Source of the DNA: Corynebacterium camporealensis
GTDB lineage: Bacteria; Actinomycetota; Actinomycetes; Mycobacteriales; Mycobacteriaceae
DNA: 64,000 nucleotides
Assembly: GCF_000980815.1 (NCBI RefSeq)
Contig: NZ_CP011311.1
Coordinates: 1,441,815 to 1,505,814, forward strand
Direction of reading: 5' to 3'
Shown: one piece after another, positions 36,506 to 45,837 of the stretch
Layout of the letters: each line of letters starts with the position of its first letter
Numbering within the stretch: the first letter of the stretch is position 1
Translations under genes and position numbers: made by a program
Notes under the pieces: model-generated
What the model saw: only the letters and a program-made list of their open reading frames with translations
What the model was told of the DNA's origin: nothing
Databases searched by the model: none

Positions 36506-38032
36506 TTAGCACCCGCAGGCATCGTTAGCTGCAGGCTGGGAAGGCTTGCCCACCTGTGGCAGACCCAGGCCCACGCCAATAGGTGCGGTGGTCGGGGTTT
36601 GACCGGCAGCAGACATATCACCGGCCTTGGTGCGGCGGTGCTCGGTAACGCCACCGTCGACGACCAGGAAGAAGGAACCCGCACTGGTCACGGTTCCGTG
36701 GACGACGTCGCCCGGGCGAATGTCGGCGGAGATGTCGTTGCCGGCGGCGTCGATAGGCGCAAAGTGCACCAGGCGGCCATCGCGGGCGCGACCAGTCATA
36801 CGGTGGGTCTGGTCATTCTTGCGGCCGCCTTCGGCCTGCACCAGCAATTCGACGTCGGCGCCGACCAGCTTGGCGTTTTCTTCGGCCTGGATGCGGTCCT
36901 GCAAGGCGACGAGGCGCTCAAAGCGATCCTGGACGACGTCCTTCGGGATCTGGTCTTCCATTTCCGCTGCCGGGGTGCCCGGGCGCGGCGAGTACTGGAA
37001 GGTAAAGGCCGAGCTAAAGCGTGCCTTCTCGACGACTTCCATGGTCTCCTGGAAGTCCTCTTCGGTCTCGCCTGGGAAACCAACGATGATGTCGGTGGTA
37101 ATCGCAGCGTGCGGCATCTTCTCGCGCACCTCATCCAGGATGCCCAGGAATTTCTTGGTGCGGTAGGAACGGCGCATCAGCTTCAGGATGCGGTCGGAAC
37201 CGGACTGCAGCGGCATGTGCAGCTGCGGGCAGACCGCCGGGGTCTCAGCCATAGCGTCGATGACATCGGAAGTGAATTCTGCCGGGTGCGGGGAGGTAAA
37301 ACGCAGGCGCTCCAGGCCGTCGATCTTGCCGACCTCGCGCAGCAGCTTGGAAAAAGCAAAGCGGTCACGCGGCAGATCCGGGTCGGCAAAGTGCACGCCA
37401 TAAGCGTTGACGTTCTGGCCCAGCAGGGTCACCTCAGAGACACCCTGGTCAACGAGAGCCTGAACCTCCGCGATGATGTCGCCGGGGCGACGGTCTTCTT
37501 CCTTACCGCGCAACGAAGGCACGATGCAGAAGGTGCAGGTGTTGTTACAACCCACAGACACAGACACCCAACCGGCATAGGCCGACTCACGCTTGGCCGG
37601 CAGGACGGACGGGAAAGCCTCGAGTGCGTCGACGATTTCGACCTGAGCTTCGTCGTTGTGGCGGGCGCGCTCTAACAGCGTAGGCAGCGCCGACATGTTG
37701 TGGGTGCCAAAGACCGCATCGACCCAGGGGGCATTGTCAAGGACAGTGTCTTTATCCTTCTGCGCCAGGCAGCCGCCGACGGCAATCTGCATGCCCGGGT
37801 GGTTTTCCTTGGTCTTCTTCAGTGCACCCAGGGTGCCGTAGAGACGCTTGTCGGCGTTTTCACGCACCGCACAGGTGTTGAACACCACCAGGTCCGGCTC
37901 ATCGCCTTCCGGCACGGCGGCGTAGCCCGCCTCCTCCAGCAGGCCGGAAATGCGCTCGGAATCGTGCACATTCATCTGGCAGCCAAAGGTGCGAACTTCG
38001 TAGGTCCTAGGGTTTGAAATCGTCTGCTCCAC
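36506..38032 (-). CDS. miaB: tRNA-2-methylthio-N6-dimethylallyladenosine synthase
   Basis: A 508-residue radical-SAM methylthiotransferase adding a methylthio group to i6A37. The UPF0004 domain ([20 protein letters not shown], three Cys) is followed by the radical-SAM motif [16 protein letters not shown] (CxxxCxxC) near residue 160 and a C-terminal TRAM domain. A ~60-residue tail ends in DACGC. The start is GTG 38032 with TAGAAT eight bases upstream (38041-38046) and no ribosome site. Divergent from gluA. Confidence 0.96.
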   Translation of the reverse strand: MEQTISNPRTYEVRTFGCQMNVHDSERISGLLEEAGYAAVPEGDEPDLVVFNTCAVRENADKRLYGTLGALKKTKENHPGMQIAVGGCLAQKDKDTVLDNAPWVDAVFGTHNMSALPTLLERARHNDEAQVEIVDALEAFPSVLPAKRESAYAGWVSVSVGCNNTCTFCIVPSLRGKEEDRRPGDIIAEVQALVDQGVSEVTLLGQNVNAYGVHFADPDLPRDRFAFSKLLREVGKIDGLERLRFTSPHPAEFTSDVIDAMAETPAVCPQLHMPLQSGSDRILKLMRRSYRTKKFLGILDEVREKMPHAAITTDIIVGFPGETEEDFQETMEVVEKARFSSAFTFQYSPRPGTPAAEMEDQIPKDVVQDRFERLVALQDRIQAEENAKLVGADVELLVQAEGGRKNDQTHRMTGRARDGRLVHFAPIDAAGNDISADIRPGDVVHGTVTSAGSFFLVVDGGVTEHRRTKAGDMSAAGQTPTTAPIGVGLGLPQVGKPSQPAANDACGC

Positions 38033-38040
38033 GTCGGGAC

Positions 38041-38046
38041 ATTCTA
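38041..38046 (-). promoter_or_regulatory. -10 box of leaderless miaB
   Basis: TAGAAT on the minus strand, eight bases before GTG 38032. Confidence 0.45.
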
Positions 38047-38185
38047 TCGATGTATAAGGCCATCACCTAACCAACTCTTGGCCACCCCCGCGGGTGGGAA
38101 TTTTTGCAAACTTGCCAACGTGTGAATTTGCAAACATCTATTATCAACTCAAGTAATTGACATCACAGACCGAAGGATTGGTGAC

Positions 38186-38938
38186 ATGGCAGACACTTCA
38201 TCTACGCCCATGATCCAGATGTCCGGCGTCAACAAGTACTTCGATGACTTCCAGGCTCTGCGCGACATCAATATTGAGGTCGCCCGCGGTGAGGTCGTCG
38301 TGGTCTTGGGCCCGTCCGGCTCCGGCAAATCCACCCTCTGCCGCACCATCAACCGCCTCGAAACCATCGAGGAAGGCACCATCACCATCGACGGTGAAAA
38401 GCTGCCAGAGGAAGGCAAAGACCTGGCCAAGCTGCGTTCCAACGTCGGCATGGTCTTCCAGCAGTTCAACCTGTTTCCGCACCTGACCATCAAAGACAAC
38501 GTCACCTTGGGCCCGACCGAGGTGCGCAAGCTGAAAAACGCTGAGGCCAACGAGCTCGCGGAAAAGCTGCTGGACCGAGTGGGCATTGCCAACCAGGCCA
38601 GCAAGTACCCGGCACAGCTCTCCGGTGGTCAGCAACAGCGTGTGGCCATCGCCCGTGCGTTGGCCATGCAGCCAAAGATCATGCTTTTCGATGAGCCCAC
38701 CTCCGCCCTTGACCCGGAGATGGTCAACGAGGTCCTCGACGTTATGACGGACCTTGCTCGCGAAGGCATGACCATGGTCGTGGTTACCCACGAGATGGGC
38801 TTTGCCCGCAGAGCTGCCGATCGCATCTTGTTCATGGCCGACGGCGAGGTCGTCGAGGACACCGACCCGGAGTCCTTCTTCACCAACCCGCAATCGGATC
38901 GTGCCAAGGACTTCCTGGGCAAGATCCTCCAGCACTAA
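38186..38938 (+). CDS. gluA: Glutamate ABC transporter ATP-binding protein
   Basis: A 250-residue polar-amino-acid-type ABC ATPase powering glutamate uptake. Walker [10 protein letters not shown] at about residues 42-50, Q-loop [11 protein letters not shown], signature LSGGQQQR and Walker [15 protein letters not shown] are all intact. GAAGGA is nine bases before the ATG. First gene of gluABCD; the upstream region carries two TTTGCAAAC copies (38103-38111 and 38127-38135). Confidence 0.96.
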   Translation: MADTSSTPMIQMSGVNKYFDDFQALRDINIEVARGEVVVVLGPSGSGKSTLCRTINRLETIEEGTITIDGEKLPEEGKDLAKLRSNVGMVFQQFNLFPHLTIKDNVTLGPTEVRKLKNAEANELAEKLLDRVGIANQASKYPAQLSGGQQQRVAIARALAMQPKIMLFDEPTSALDPEMVNEVLDVMTDLAREGMTMVVVTHEMGFARRAADRILFMADGEVVEDTDPESFFTNPQSDRAKDFLGKILQH

Positions 38939-38984
38939 CCATTCCCCTATCCACCTAAATTTCTACTCTCAAAAGGAGAATCCA

Positions 38985-39854
38985 ATGTCTTTCAAGCGTA
39001 TGTCCGCCACCATTTCCACTGTTGCTCTCTCTGGTGTTCTGCTCGCTGCCTGTGGCGGCGACGGTGAAGGCGGCGAGGGCGGCCTGCTGGCTAGCATCGA
39101 GTCCGGCAACGTGACCCTGGGTACCAAGTTCGACCAGCCAGGCCTGGGCCTGCGTGAGGGCGATGGCTCCCTGACCGGTCTGGACGTGGACGTCTTTACC
39201 TACGTGGTCAACCACATCGCCGATGAAAACGGCTGGGAGCACCCGGAAATCGAGTGGCGTGAGGCTCCATCCGCACAGCGTGAAACCCTCATCCAGAACG
39301 GTGAGGTCGACGGCATTGCCGCTACCTACTCCATCAACGCCTCCCGCGCTGAGTCCGTAAACTTCGGTGGCCCGTACCTGCTGACCCACCAGGCACTGCT
39401 GGTGAGCGAAGACAACACCGAAATCACCGGCCTGGAAGGCCTGGACGGCAAGATTCTCTGCTCTGTGACCGGCTCTACCCCGGCTCAGACCGTGAAGGAA
39501 GCACTGCCGTCCGTGCAGCTGCAGGAGTACGACACCTACTCCTCCTGTGTTGAGGCACTGTCCCAGGGCAACGTCGATGCCATGACCACCGACGCGACCA
39601 TCCTGAATGGCTACGCCGCGCAGCATGAGGGCGAGTTCAAGGTCGTGGAGCTGGAAGAAGACGGTGAACCTTTCACCGATGAGTACTACGGCATCGGCAT
39701 CACCAAGGATGACCAGGAGGCTACCGACGCCATCAACGCCGCCCTGGAAGAGATGATCGACTCCGGCGAGTTCGACAACTTCATCTCCGCCAACCTGGGC
39801 GAAGGCGACGCCATCCAGCCAGGCACCCCGGGTGACCTGTCCTTCCTGGATTAA
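38985..39854 (+). CDS. gluB: Glutamate-binding lipoprotein
   Basis: A 289-residue extracytoplasmic solute-binding protein (SBP family 3). The lipoprotein signal peptide has the lipobox LLAAC with lipidated Cys23, followed by a Gly/Glu/Asp linker (GGDGEGGEGG). Ligand-binding elements such as GSTPAQTVKEALP and DAMTTDATIL are typical. AAAAGGAGA precedes the ATG. The segment after it (39850-39928) contains three hairpins that probably set the excess of binding protein over permease. Confidence 0.96.
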   Translation: MSFKRMSATISTVALSGVLLAACGGDGEGGEGGLLASIESGNVTLGTKFDQPGLGLREGDGSLTGLDVDVFTYVVNHIADENGWEHPEIEWREAPSAQRETLIQNGEVDGIAATYSINASRAESVNFGGPYLLTHQALLVSEDNTEITGLEGLDGKILCSVTGSTPAQTVKEALPSVQLQEYDTYSSCVEALSQGNVDAMTTDATILNGYAAQHEGEFKVVELEEDGEPFTDEYYGIGITKDDQEATDAINAALEEMIDSGEFDNFISANLGEGDAIQPGTPGDLSFLD

Positions 39855-39928
39855 TCTCCCCGAAGATTAATCACGCGCACTCCTTAAGGAGTGCGCACTC
39901 ATCATTGGTGCCCTAGCTAATAGGGCAC
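39850..39928 (+). promoter_or_regulatory. Triple hairpin in the gluB-gluC intercistronic region
   Basis: Three perfect stems in a row: ATTAATCT/AGATTAAT (39850-39857 with 39864-39871, covering the gluB stop), GCGCACTCC-TTAA-GGAGTGCGC (39875-39896) and GTGCCCTA/TAGGGCAC (39908-39915 with 39921-39928). None is followed by a T-run, so partial termination or 3'-end protection is more likely than full termination. Confidence 0.75.
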
Positions 39929-39953
39929 ACCGACACTCGACGAGGAGGACCCC

Positions 39954-40640
39954 ATGAGTGCCATGTGGGACCAGCTTGGTCCAGGGCTGTGGCCGGCGTT
40001 CTGGATTACTATCCAGCTGACGTTCTGGTCAGCACTGGGCGCCATGATCTTAGGAACCGTGTTGACCGCCATGCGTGTCTCCCCGGTCGGAATCCTGCGC
40101 TGGATGGCTACGACGTACATCACCATTGTGCGCAATACGCCACTGACGCTGATTATTCTGTTCTGTTCCTTCGGTCTGTATCAGAACCTCGGCTTGGCAT
40201 TAGCGAGCCGCGATTCGGATACCTTCCTGGTGGATAACAACTTCCGCCTCGCGATTGTCGGTTTCATTCTCTACACCAGTGCGTTTGTGGCAGAATCGCT
40301 GCGCTCTGGCATTAACACCGTGGACTTTGGTCAAGCCGAAGCCGCTCGTTCTCTCGGCTTGGGCTTCGGTCAGACCTTCCGCACCATCATCTTCCCGCAG
40401 GCAGTTCGTGCCGCGATTGTTCCGCTGGGCAATACGCTTATCGCGCTGACGAAGAACACCACGATTGCCTCGGCCATCGGTGTCGCGGAAGCATCGTTGC
40501 TGATGAAGTCGACCATTGAGATGCACGCTAATCAGCTCTTTGTCATCTTCCTCATCTTCGCTGCTGGCTTTATCATCCTTACCTTGCCGATGGGCTTAGG
40601 CCTGGGCAAGCTTTCTGAGAAGCTGGCGGTGAAGAAATAA
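39954..40640 (+). CDS. gluC: Glutamate ABC transporter permease GluC
   Basis: A 228-residue inner-membrane permease with about five spans. The ABC-docking EAA loop reads [22 protein letters not shown] at about residues 128-149. GAGGAGG is five bases before the ATG. Its TAA stop overlaps the gluD ATG by one base, giving tight coupling of the two permease subunits. Confidence 0.95.
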   Translation: MSAMWDQLGPGLWPAFWITIQLTFWSALGAMILGTVLTAMRVSPVGILRWMATTYITIVRNTPLTLIILFCSFGLYQNLGLALASRDSDTFLVDNNFRLAIVGFILYTSAFVAESLRSGINTVDFGQAEAARSLGLGFGQTFRTIIFPQAVRAAIVPLGNTLIALTKNTTIASAIGVAEASLLMKSTIEMHANQLFVIFLIFAAGFIILTLPMGLGLGKLSEKLAVKK

Positions 40641-41578
40641 TGTCAGTACGCGCAACCGTTCTGTACGACGCCCCGGGACCTAAGGGCCGCCGTAACAACG
40701 TCATCTACACGATTATCTCTGCAATCGTGGCCCTGGCCATCTTCGGCTGGATTCTCTACACGCTTAACGAGCGCGGTCAGCTGGAAGCTGACCTGTGGAC
40801 ACCGTTCCTTAATTCCCAGACCTGGACCACCTACCTGCTGCCTGGTCTGCGCGGTACCTTGCTCTCAGCATTTGCGTCCATCCTGTTGGCCATCGTCTTT
40901 GGTGTGGTCTTCGGCCTGGGACGTCTAAGCCAAATCGCCCCTATTCGCTGGTTCTGCGGTGTGGTCGTGGAGTTCTTCCGCGCCATCCCGGTGCTGTTGC
41001 TGATGATCTTCGCCTACCAGCTCTTCGCGGTCTACGGCCTAGTACCATCCCGCTACCTGGCTTTTGCTGCAGTGGTCTTCGCGCTGACTTTGTACAACGG
41101 CTCCGTGATTGCAGAGATTCTCCGCTCCGGTATCCGTTCCCTACCTAAGGGCCAGACCGAAGCCGCCCAAGCACTGGGCCTGTCGCACCAGCTGACGATG
41201 TGGAAGGTGCTCCTGCCGCAGGCAGTCGCGTCCATGCTGCCGGCTCTGATTGCACAGATGGTCATTGCTCTGAAGGACTCCGCGCTGGGCTACCAGATTG
41301 GCTACATCGAAGTGGTTCGCTCCGGTATCCAGTCTGCATCCTTCAACCAGAACTACCTGGCATCGCTGGTCGTGGTCGCTATCATCATGATTCTTATCAA
41401 CTGGGGCCTGACCACCCTGGCCGAGCGCGTCGAGCACCAGCTGCGTGCCGGACGTGCCCGCAAGAACATCGTCGCGAACGTCCCGCACCACCGCGACCAG
41501 GGTCTGGAAACCAAGGACCAGGTCAACGCCGACTGGCACGCCCCGGGTTACAAGGGAATCCGCAACCCAGCCGAGTAA
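40640..41578 (+). CDS. gluD: Glutamate ABC transporter permease GluD
   Basis: A 312-residue second permease subunit. Membrane segments include [19 protein letters not shown] and a C-terminal [11 protein letters not shown]. The EAA loop is [22 protein letters not shown]. It has a longer hydrophilic C-terminal tail (about 45 residues) than GluC. Start ATG overlaps the gluC stop. Convergent with recX. Confidence 0.95.
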   Translation: MSVRATVLYDAPGPKGRRNNVIYTIISAIVALAIFGWILYTLNERGQLEADLWTPFLNSQTWTTYLLPGLRGTLLSAFASILLAIVFGVVFGLGRLSQIAPIRWFCGVVVEFFRAIPVLLLMIFAYQLFAVYGLVPSRYLAFAAVVFALTLYNGSVIAEILRSGIRSLPKGQTEAAQALGLSHQLTMWKVLLPQAVASMLPALIAQMVIALKDSALGYQIGYIEVVRSGIQSASFNQNYLASLVVVAIIMILINWGLTTLAERVEHQLRAGRARKNIVANVPHHRDQGLETKDQVNADWHAPGYKGIRNPAE

Positions 41579-41593
41579 TCATTCAGGCTCACC

Positions 41594-41611
41594 GAGCCGC
41601 CACCGCGGCTC
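41594..41611. terminator. Hairpin between gluD and recX
   Basis: GAGCCGC-CACC-GCGGCTC forms a 7-bp GC-rich stem between the convergent stops; there is no strong T-run, so termination is tentative. Confidence 0.45.
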
Positions 41612-41627
41612 CCCGCTGCGCGCGAGT

Positions 41628-42227
41628 TTAGGATTCTTCCAACTCCGCGCAGCGGTTTTCTAATGCCTCTTTAGCTAGGCGCAACGACATGCCTTCGTTG
41701 TAGCCACGGCGGGCAAGCACGCCGACGATACGGCGCAGTGCTTTGTCGCGCTCTGCCCTATCGGCAGGAACCGATTTCACACTTCGCGCTTTCTTCTCGG
41801 CGAACTTCCGCGCCATGGCTTCTTCATCGGCTTCATCGATTTGCTCCAGTGCGTCAGCACGCTCCTCTTGACCGACACCCTTGCGCTGCAACTCCCGGTC
41901 CAGCACGCGCGCGGACTTACCACGCCGGCCATGACGTTGGCGCACCCACTCGTGGGCAAAGGCCGCGTCATTGAGCAAGCCCACCCGAGCTAAATCATCG
42001 AGGACTTCGTCGATAACTGACTCGGGAAACTCCGCGCGCAGGAGACGCTCTTTGAGTTCATGTCGAGAACGCGAGCGCTGATCTAAAAGGCCGAGTGCAC
42101 GCTTGCGCACTCGGGCCTTGTCTTCTTCGGCGGCTTCGTCAAAAAGTTCCCCGGCATGTTCACCGGACTCGTACTCTGCCAGCGCCTGGCGCAGCTTCTC
42201 GACCTTCTCTGCAGAAGGCTGCTGCAT
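41628..42227 (-). CDS. recX: Regulatory protein RecX
   Basis: A 199-residue inhibitor/modulator of RecA filaments. The helical RecX core includes KRALGLLDQRSRSRHELKERLL and DDLARVGLLNDAAFAHEWVRQR, with an acidic N-terminal extension. It follows recA after 10 bases in the same operon, as in other actinobacteria. SOS induction would reach it through the recA promoter. Confidence 0.95.
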   Translation of the reverse strand: MQQPSAEKVEKLRQALAEYESGEHAGELFDEAAEEDKARVRKRALGLLDQRSRSRHELKERLLRAEFPESVIDEVLDDLARVGLLNDAAFAHEWVRQRHGRRGKSARVLDRELQRKGVGQEERADALEQIDEADEEAMARKFAEKKARSVKSVPADRAERDKALRRIVGVLARRGYNEGMSLRLAKEALENRCAELEES

Positions 42228-42237
42228 GGATTAACTC

Positions 42238-43371
42238 CTACTCGTCGTCGAAGTCTACGTTCGGCACCAGGTCCACTGCCTCATCGGTCAACGGATCATC
42301 AGCACCGGGCACATCCATGGCTGCTTCTTCGTCCTCGGCGGACTGCTCGCCAATGCCCAGCTTCTTAAAGATCTTCTGCTCGATCTCGTTGGCCAGGTCC
42401 TGGTTGTCCTTGAGGAACTTGCGGGCCTTTTCCTTGCCCTGTCCCAGTTGGTCGCCTTCGTAGGTAAACCAGGAACCGGACTTCTTGATAAAGCCGTGCT
42501 GGACACCAAGGTCAATAATCGACGACTCACGGGAGATGCCTTCGCCGTAAAGGATGTCGAACTCAGCAATCTTGAACGGCGGGGAAACCTTGTTCTTCAC
42601 AACCTTGAGCTTGGTGCGATTACCAATAGCGTCCTGGCCGTCCTTGAGAGTCTGGATACGACGGATATCGCAGCGCACGGAAGCATAGAACTTCAGTGCC
42701 TTACCACCGGTGGTGGTCTCCGGGGAGCCGAACATTACGCCGATCTTCTCACGCAGCTGGTTAATAAAGATGGCGGTCGTACCAGAGCTGTACAGCGCGC
42801 CGGTCATCTTACGCAGTGCCTGCGACATCAGGCGGGCCTGCAGACCCACGTGGCTGTCACCCATCTCGCCTTCGATTTCCGCCTTCGGGGTCAACGCTGC
42901 CACGGAGTCGACGACGATGATATCGATAGCACCGGAGCGGACCAGCATGTCGGCGATTTCCAGGGCCTGCTCACCAGTATCTGGCTGAGAGACCAGCAGG
43001 TTATCGGTATCTACGCCCAGCAGACGCGCGTATTCCGGGTCCAGGGCGTGCTCAGCATCGATAAACGCGGCAATGCCGCCGTCCTTCTGCGCCTGTGCCA
43101 CAGCGTGCAGTGCGACAGTGGTCTTACCGGAAGATTCAGGACCGTAAATCTCCACGACACGACCGCGCGGGAAACCGCCGATGCCCAGCGCAATATCGAT
43201 TGCAGTGTTACCGGAAGAAATGGCCTTAATCGGCGGGCGGTTGTCATCGCCCAGGCGCATCACAGCGCCCTTGCCGAAGTCCTTTTCAATCATCGACATT
43301 GCGGCGTCGAGTGCCTTTTGGCGGTCATCTCCTTGCGAGGCCTTGGAGGTGCCCTTCTTCTTTGCTGCCAT
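42238..43371 (-). CDS. recA: Recombinase RecA
   Basis: A 377-residue ATP-dependent strand-exchange protein and LexA co-protease. Walker [11 protein letters not shown] is near residue 72; the MAW and L2 regions ([20 protein letters not shown]) and the C-terminal acidic tail are normal. No intein is present, unlike M. tuberculosis RecA. AGGGA lies about eight bases before the ATG. A LexA-box-like site is upstream at 43512-43527. Confidence 0.98.
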   Translation of the reverse strand: MAAKKKGTSKASQGDDRQKALDAAMSMIEKDFGKGAVMRLGDDNRPPIKAISSGNTAIDIALGIGGFPRGRVVEIYGPESSGKTTVALHAVAQAQKDGGIAAFIDAEHALDPEYARLLGVDTDNLLVSQPDTGEQALEIADMLVRSGAIDIIVVDSVAALTPKAEIEGEMGDSHVGLQARLMSQALRKMTGALYSSGTTAIFINQLREKIGVMFGSPETTTGGKALKFYASVRCDIRRIQTLKDGQDAIGNRTKLKVVKNKVSPPFKIAEFDILYGEGISRESSIIDLGVQHGFIKKSGSWFTYEGDQLGQGKEKARKFLKDNQDLANEIEQKIFKKLGIGEQSAEDEEAAMDVPGADDPLTDEAVDLVPNVDFDDE

Positions 43372-43511
43372 GTTTTAATCCCTAACGTTGTTGGTGAGTG
43401 CGCCTAACCTATGGGAATAAGGCGCCTTAACCTTTTAGACTGCTTTTTCGCGGCTTCGGTTCCCATGCGAGGAGAAACATTATCGTGCCGCGACGACATC
43501 CACTACCTTAC

Positions 43512-43527
43512 ACACACATGTGTTCGA
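43512..43527 (-). promoter_or_regulatory. LexA (SOS) box upstream of recA
   Basis: Read on the minus strand: TCGAACACATGTGTGT, with the full left half TCGAACA and the TGT core, 11 of 14 defined positions of TCGAACA-NN-TGTTCGA. It is 140 bases upstream of the recA ATG and just outside the DUF3046 stop. Confidence 0.6.
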
Positions 43528-43551
43528 ATTTCGACTTCGCGCACCGGCGCG

Positions 43552-43767
43552 TTATTTACCCGGGTAGTCGATACCTAAACGGCGCTCTTCTGGCACGTCA
43601 AAATCATCGCACAGCTCTTCCCATACGTGCCGTGGATCGACTCCAGAATCAATCAGAGCATTCGGCGTATCACCCAACTTCGCCAATACGTGCGAGTGGC
43701 TAATCCAGTTTCCTTTAGCATCGCCAAACTCATCGACTACCAGTTGATGAAACTCCGTCAATCGCAT
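43552..43767 (-). CDS. DUF3046 family protein
   Basis: A 71-residue protein beginning MRLTEFHQLVVDEFGDAKG and containing HVLAKLGDTPNALIDSGVDPRHVWEELCDDFDVPEERR, in parts. The family is found directly upstream of recA in actinobacteria; function unknown. ATG 43767 is preceded by TAGGGT after seven bases, indicating a leaderless transcript. The longer reading to 43791 would start inside that promoter. Confidence 0.9.
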   Translation of the reverse strand: MRLTEFHQLVVDEFGDAKGNWISHSHVLAKLGDTPNALIDSGVDPRHVWEELCDDFDVPEERRLGIDYPGK

Positions 43768-43774
43768 GCCTGCC

Positions 43775-43780
43775 ACCCTA
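43775..43780 (-). promoter_or_regulatory. -10 box of leaderless DUF3046 gene
   Basis: TAGGGT on the minus strand, seven bases before ATG 43767. Confidence 0.45.
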
Positions 43781-43815
43781 CCCACTTGCATTTTTCTTGT
43801 GCCGCTACCCCCAAA

Positions 43816-43828
43816 TGAACGGTGTTCA
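43816..43828 (+). promoter_or_regulatory. BioQ-like operator upstream of bioYMN
   Basis: TGAAC-GGT-GTTCA is a perfect 5-bp inverted repeat with a 3-base spacer. The C. glutamicum BioQ operator is reported as TGAAC-N3-GTTAC, so nine of ten defined bases agree if the last two are read in that order loosely; the left arm and GTT are identical. It lies 49-61 bases before the bioY start. Confidence 0.55.
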
Positions 43829-43863
43829 ATAACGTTTCATCCAGCACCTATAACCAATTCTGC

Positions 43864-43869
43864 TACTGT
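43864..43869 (+). promoter_or_regulatory. -10 box of leaderless bioY
   Basis: TACTGT is seven bases before ATG 43877; no ribosome site. Confidence 0.45.
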
Positions 43870-43876
43870 CATTCGC

Positions 43877-44452
43877 ATGTCCAAGAACAACGTAGCCAGC
43901 GATGTGGCTTATGTGGCGGTCTTTACCGCGATTGTCATCGTGCTTGCCTTCGTCACCATCCCCGTTGGTGCCGCGGGTGTTCCCATTGTGCTGCAAAATG
44001 CCGCGCTCATTCTCGCCGGCTTAGTCTTAGGCCCGCGCCGTGGCCTTTATGTTGGCCTGCTCTTCCTGTTACTAGGCCTGGCGCTGCCAGTCCTGGCTGG
44101 TGGCGGCACCACCTTGCGTTCCTTGGCAGGTCCAACCGCCGGCTACATCATCGGCTACGTGCTCTCCCCTGCCATTGCAGGCGCCTTGGCCTACCGCGCA
44201 CCGCGTACCAAGTCCGGCATGACGATTGTCTTTGCCTTCGCCGCCATCGTGGGCCTGCTCGTCCAGTACGCCTGCGGTGCCATCGGCCTGATGCTGCGCG
44301 CTGGCATGGACACGCTCGCTGCCTTCGGTGCGCAGCTCGCCTTCGTGTTACCGGATACCGGCAAGCTCATCTTTGCCGTCATCATCGCACTCGCCGTCCA
44401 CCAAGCCTTCCCGCAGCTGCGCCGCAAGGGGGTCGCCCGTGCCGGAGATTAA
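43877..44452 (+). CDS. bioY: Biotin ECF transporter substrate-binding protein BioY
   Basis: A 191-residue S-component with six membrane segments that captures biotin. The conserved GLVLGPRRGLYVGLLFLLLGLALPVL and GGGTTLRSLAGPTAGYIIGY segments (in parts) carry the family signature. It partners with BioM and BioN downstream. bioM begins 14 bases before its end, so the two are translationally coupled. Confidence 0.94.
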   Translation: MSKNNVASDVAYVAVFTAIVIVLAFVTIPVGAAGVPIVLQNAALILAGLVLGPRRGLYVGLLFLLLGLALPVLAGGGTTLRSLAGPTAGYIIGYVLSPAIAGALAYRAPRTKSGMTIVFAFAAIVGLLVQYACGAIGLMLRAGMDTLAAFGAQLAFVLPDTGKLIFAVIIALAVHQAFPQLRRKGVARAGD

Positions 44453-45131
44453 CTTCCAGAACGTCTCCGTCGCCTACGAGAACGCCACTATTCTCCGCGA
44501 CATCAACGTCTTGCTGACGGAGAACCGCATCGGCATCATCGGCGCCAACGGCGGCGGTAAGTCAACCTTCGTGCGGCTTATCAACGGCCTGGGTGAGGCA
44601 ACCAGCGGCACCGTTACTGTCGATGGCCAGGACGTGGCCAAGCATGGTTCCGATATTCGCCGCAAGGTCGGCTTCGTCTTCTCCGATGCCGAAAACCAGA
44701 TCGTCATGCCGACCGTGCGGCAGGACATCGCCTTTTCGCTCAAGCGCTTCAAGTTGGGCAAGGAGAAGGTGCAGAAGCTTGTCGATGCCTCCTTGCACCG
44801 CTTTGGCCTGTACGACCACGCCGACCAGTCCCCGCACACGCTGTCCGGCGGACAAAAGCAGTTACTGGCACTGGCTGCCGTAACAGTTCTCGACCCGCAA
44901 CTCATCATTGCCGATGAGCCAACCACCTTGCTGGACCTACGCAACCGCGACCGCATCAAAAAGGAATTCGCGCAGCTCGACCAGCAAGTCATCGTGGTGA
45001 CTCACGACCTAGAATTCTTGGATGACTTCGACCGCGTGCTGTGCATCGACCAGGGTCAGATCGTGGCCGATGGTCGCCCAGCTGAGGTCATTGATTTCTA
45101 CCGCAACCTCATGAGCAATTCTGCGGACTAG
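44439..45131 (+). CDS. bioM: Biotin ECF transporter ATPase BioM
   Basis: A 230-residue cobalt/ECF-type ABC ATPase. Walker A GANGGGKST spans residues 35-43, signature LSGGQKQLLALAAV, Walker B LIIADEPTTLLD. Start GTG 44439 is preceded by AAGGGGG and overlaps the bioY 3' end; an upstream extension to 44328 reads bioY out of frame and is not real. Confidence 0.94.
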   Translation: MPEINFQNVSVAYENATILRDINVLLTENRIGIIGANGGGKSTFVRLINGLGEATSGTVTVDGQDVAKHGSDIRRKVGFVFSDAENQIVMPTVRQDIAFSLKRFKLGKEKVQKLVDASLHRFGLYDHADQSPHTLSGGQKQLLALAAVTVLDPQLIIADEPTTLLDLRNRDRIKKEFAQLDQQVIVVTHDLEFLDDFDRVLCIDQGQIVADGRPAEVIDFYRNLMSNSAD

Positions 45132-45139
45132 GACCAGCC

Positions 45140-45763
45140 ATGCAGAATCGTCAGCGCACCATCCCCTTTGCTGCCTACGTACCCGGGAACACCCTTGTCC
45201 ACCGGGCGGCACCTGCGCTCAAAATCGGATTGCTCATCATCTTCATTCTGGTCATGAGTATCTTTGCCACCACTATTCCTCGCGCTCTCGCGGGCTTAGT
45301 GCTCGTGGTCATTCTTTATGTCATCGCGCATATCCCACCGAAGGTCGCGCTCCCTCAACTGGTCGCACCACTGTTCATCCTCGTGCCGCTGGGGCTTTTC
45401 CAATGGTGGGCCAAGGGCGCAGAGTTTGCCGCAGTACTCGTTATCAGTTTGCTGTCGACCATCCTGGCGGCATTCCTGCTCACGCTAACTTCCACGGTGG
45501 AATCCATCATGGATTCTTTGGAGCGCGCACTGCGCCCGCTAGGCAAGCTGGGACTACCGGTAGAAACCATTAGCTTGGCGATGTCACTGACCATCCGGCT
45601 TATTCCACTGATGTTTGAAACCGTCTATGACGTACTAGATGCACGCAAGGCCCGCGGCCTGGGATTCTCACTCAGCGCTTTCGGCACCCCGGTCATCATT
45701 CGCTCGCTACGTCGAGCCGAGGCACTTGCCGAAGCACTGCGTGCTCGCGGCGTGGGCGACTAA
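45140..45763 (+). CDS. bioN: Biotin ECF transporter transmembrane protein BioN
   Basis: A 207-residue ECF T-component with about four or five membrane segments. The ATPase-coupling Ala-Arg-Gly motifs are seen as DARKARGLGFS and ALRARGVGD at the C-terminus. GGACCAGCC precedes the ATG by a few bases. Eight bases separate it from bioM; third gene of the bioYMN operon. Confidence 0.93.
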   Translation: MQNRQRTIPFAAYVPGNTLVHRAAPALKIGLLIIFILVMSIFATTIPRALAGLVLVVILYVIAHIPPKVALPQLVAPLFILVPLGLFQWWAKGAEFAAVLVISLLSTILAAFLLTLTSTVESIMDSLERALRPLGKLGLPVETISLAMSLTIRLIPLMFETVYDVLDARKARGLGFSLSAFGTPVIIRSLRRAEALAEALRARGVGD

Positions 45764-45837
45764 ACCAGCGGGTGACAAAACGACGAAAGGAGCCGAGAAA
45801 CCCGGGTCCTTCATAAGCCTTCTAGCTACTGCGAGAA

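Noticed and set aside
38082..38097. Hairpin CCACCC/GGGTGG followed by AATTTTT, resembling a terminator
   Set aside because: It lies between divergent promoters (miaB and gluA) with no gene ending there; the gluA start is probably downstream of it.
38120..38137. GlxR (CRP-type) site TGTGA-N6-TCACA at the gluA promoter
   Set aside because: Only the left half TGTGA is present; the right half reads AAACA.
43440..43470. SigH-like promoter upstream of recA (GGGAACC on the minus strand)
   Set aside because: At the required 19-base spacing the sequence is GTC, not GTT, so the -10 element is not met.
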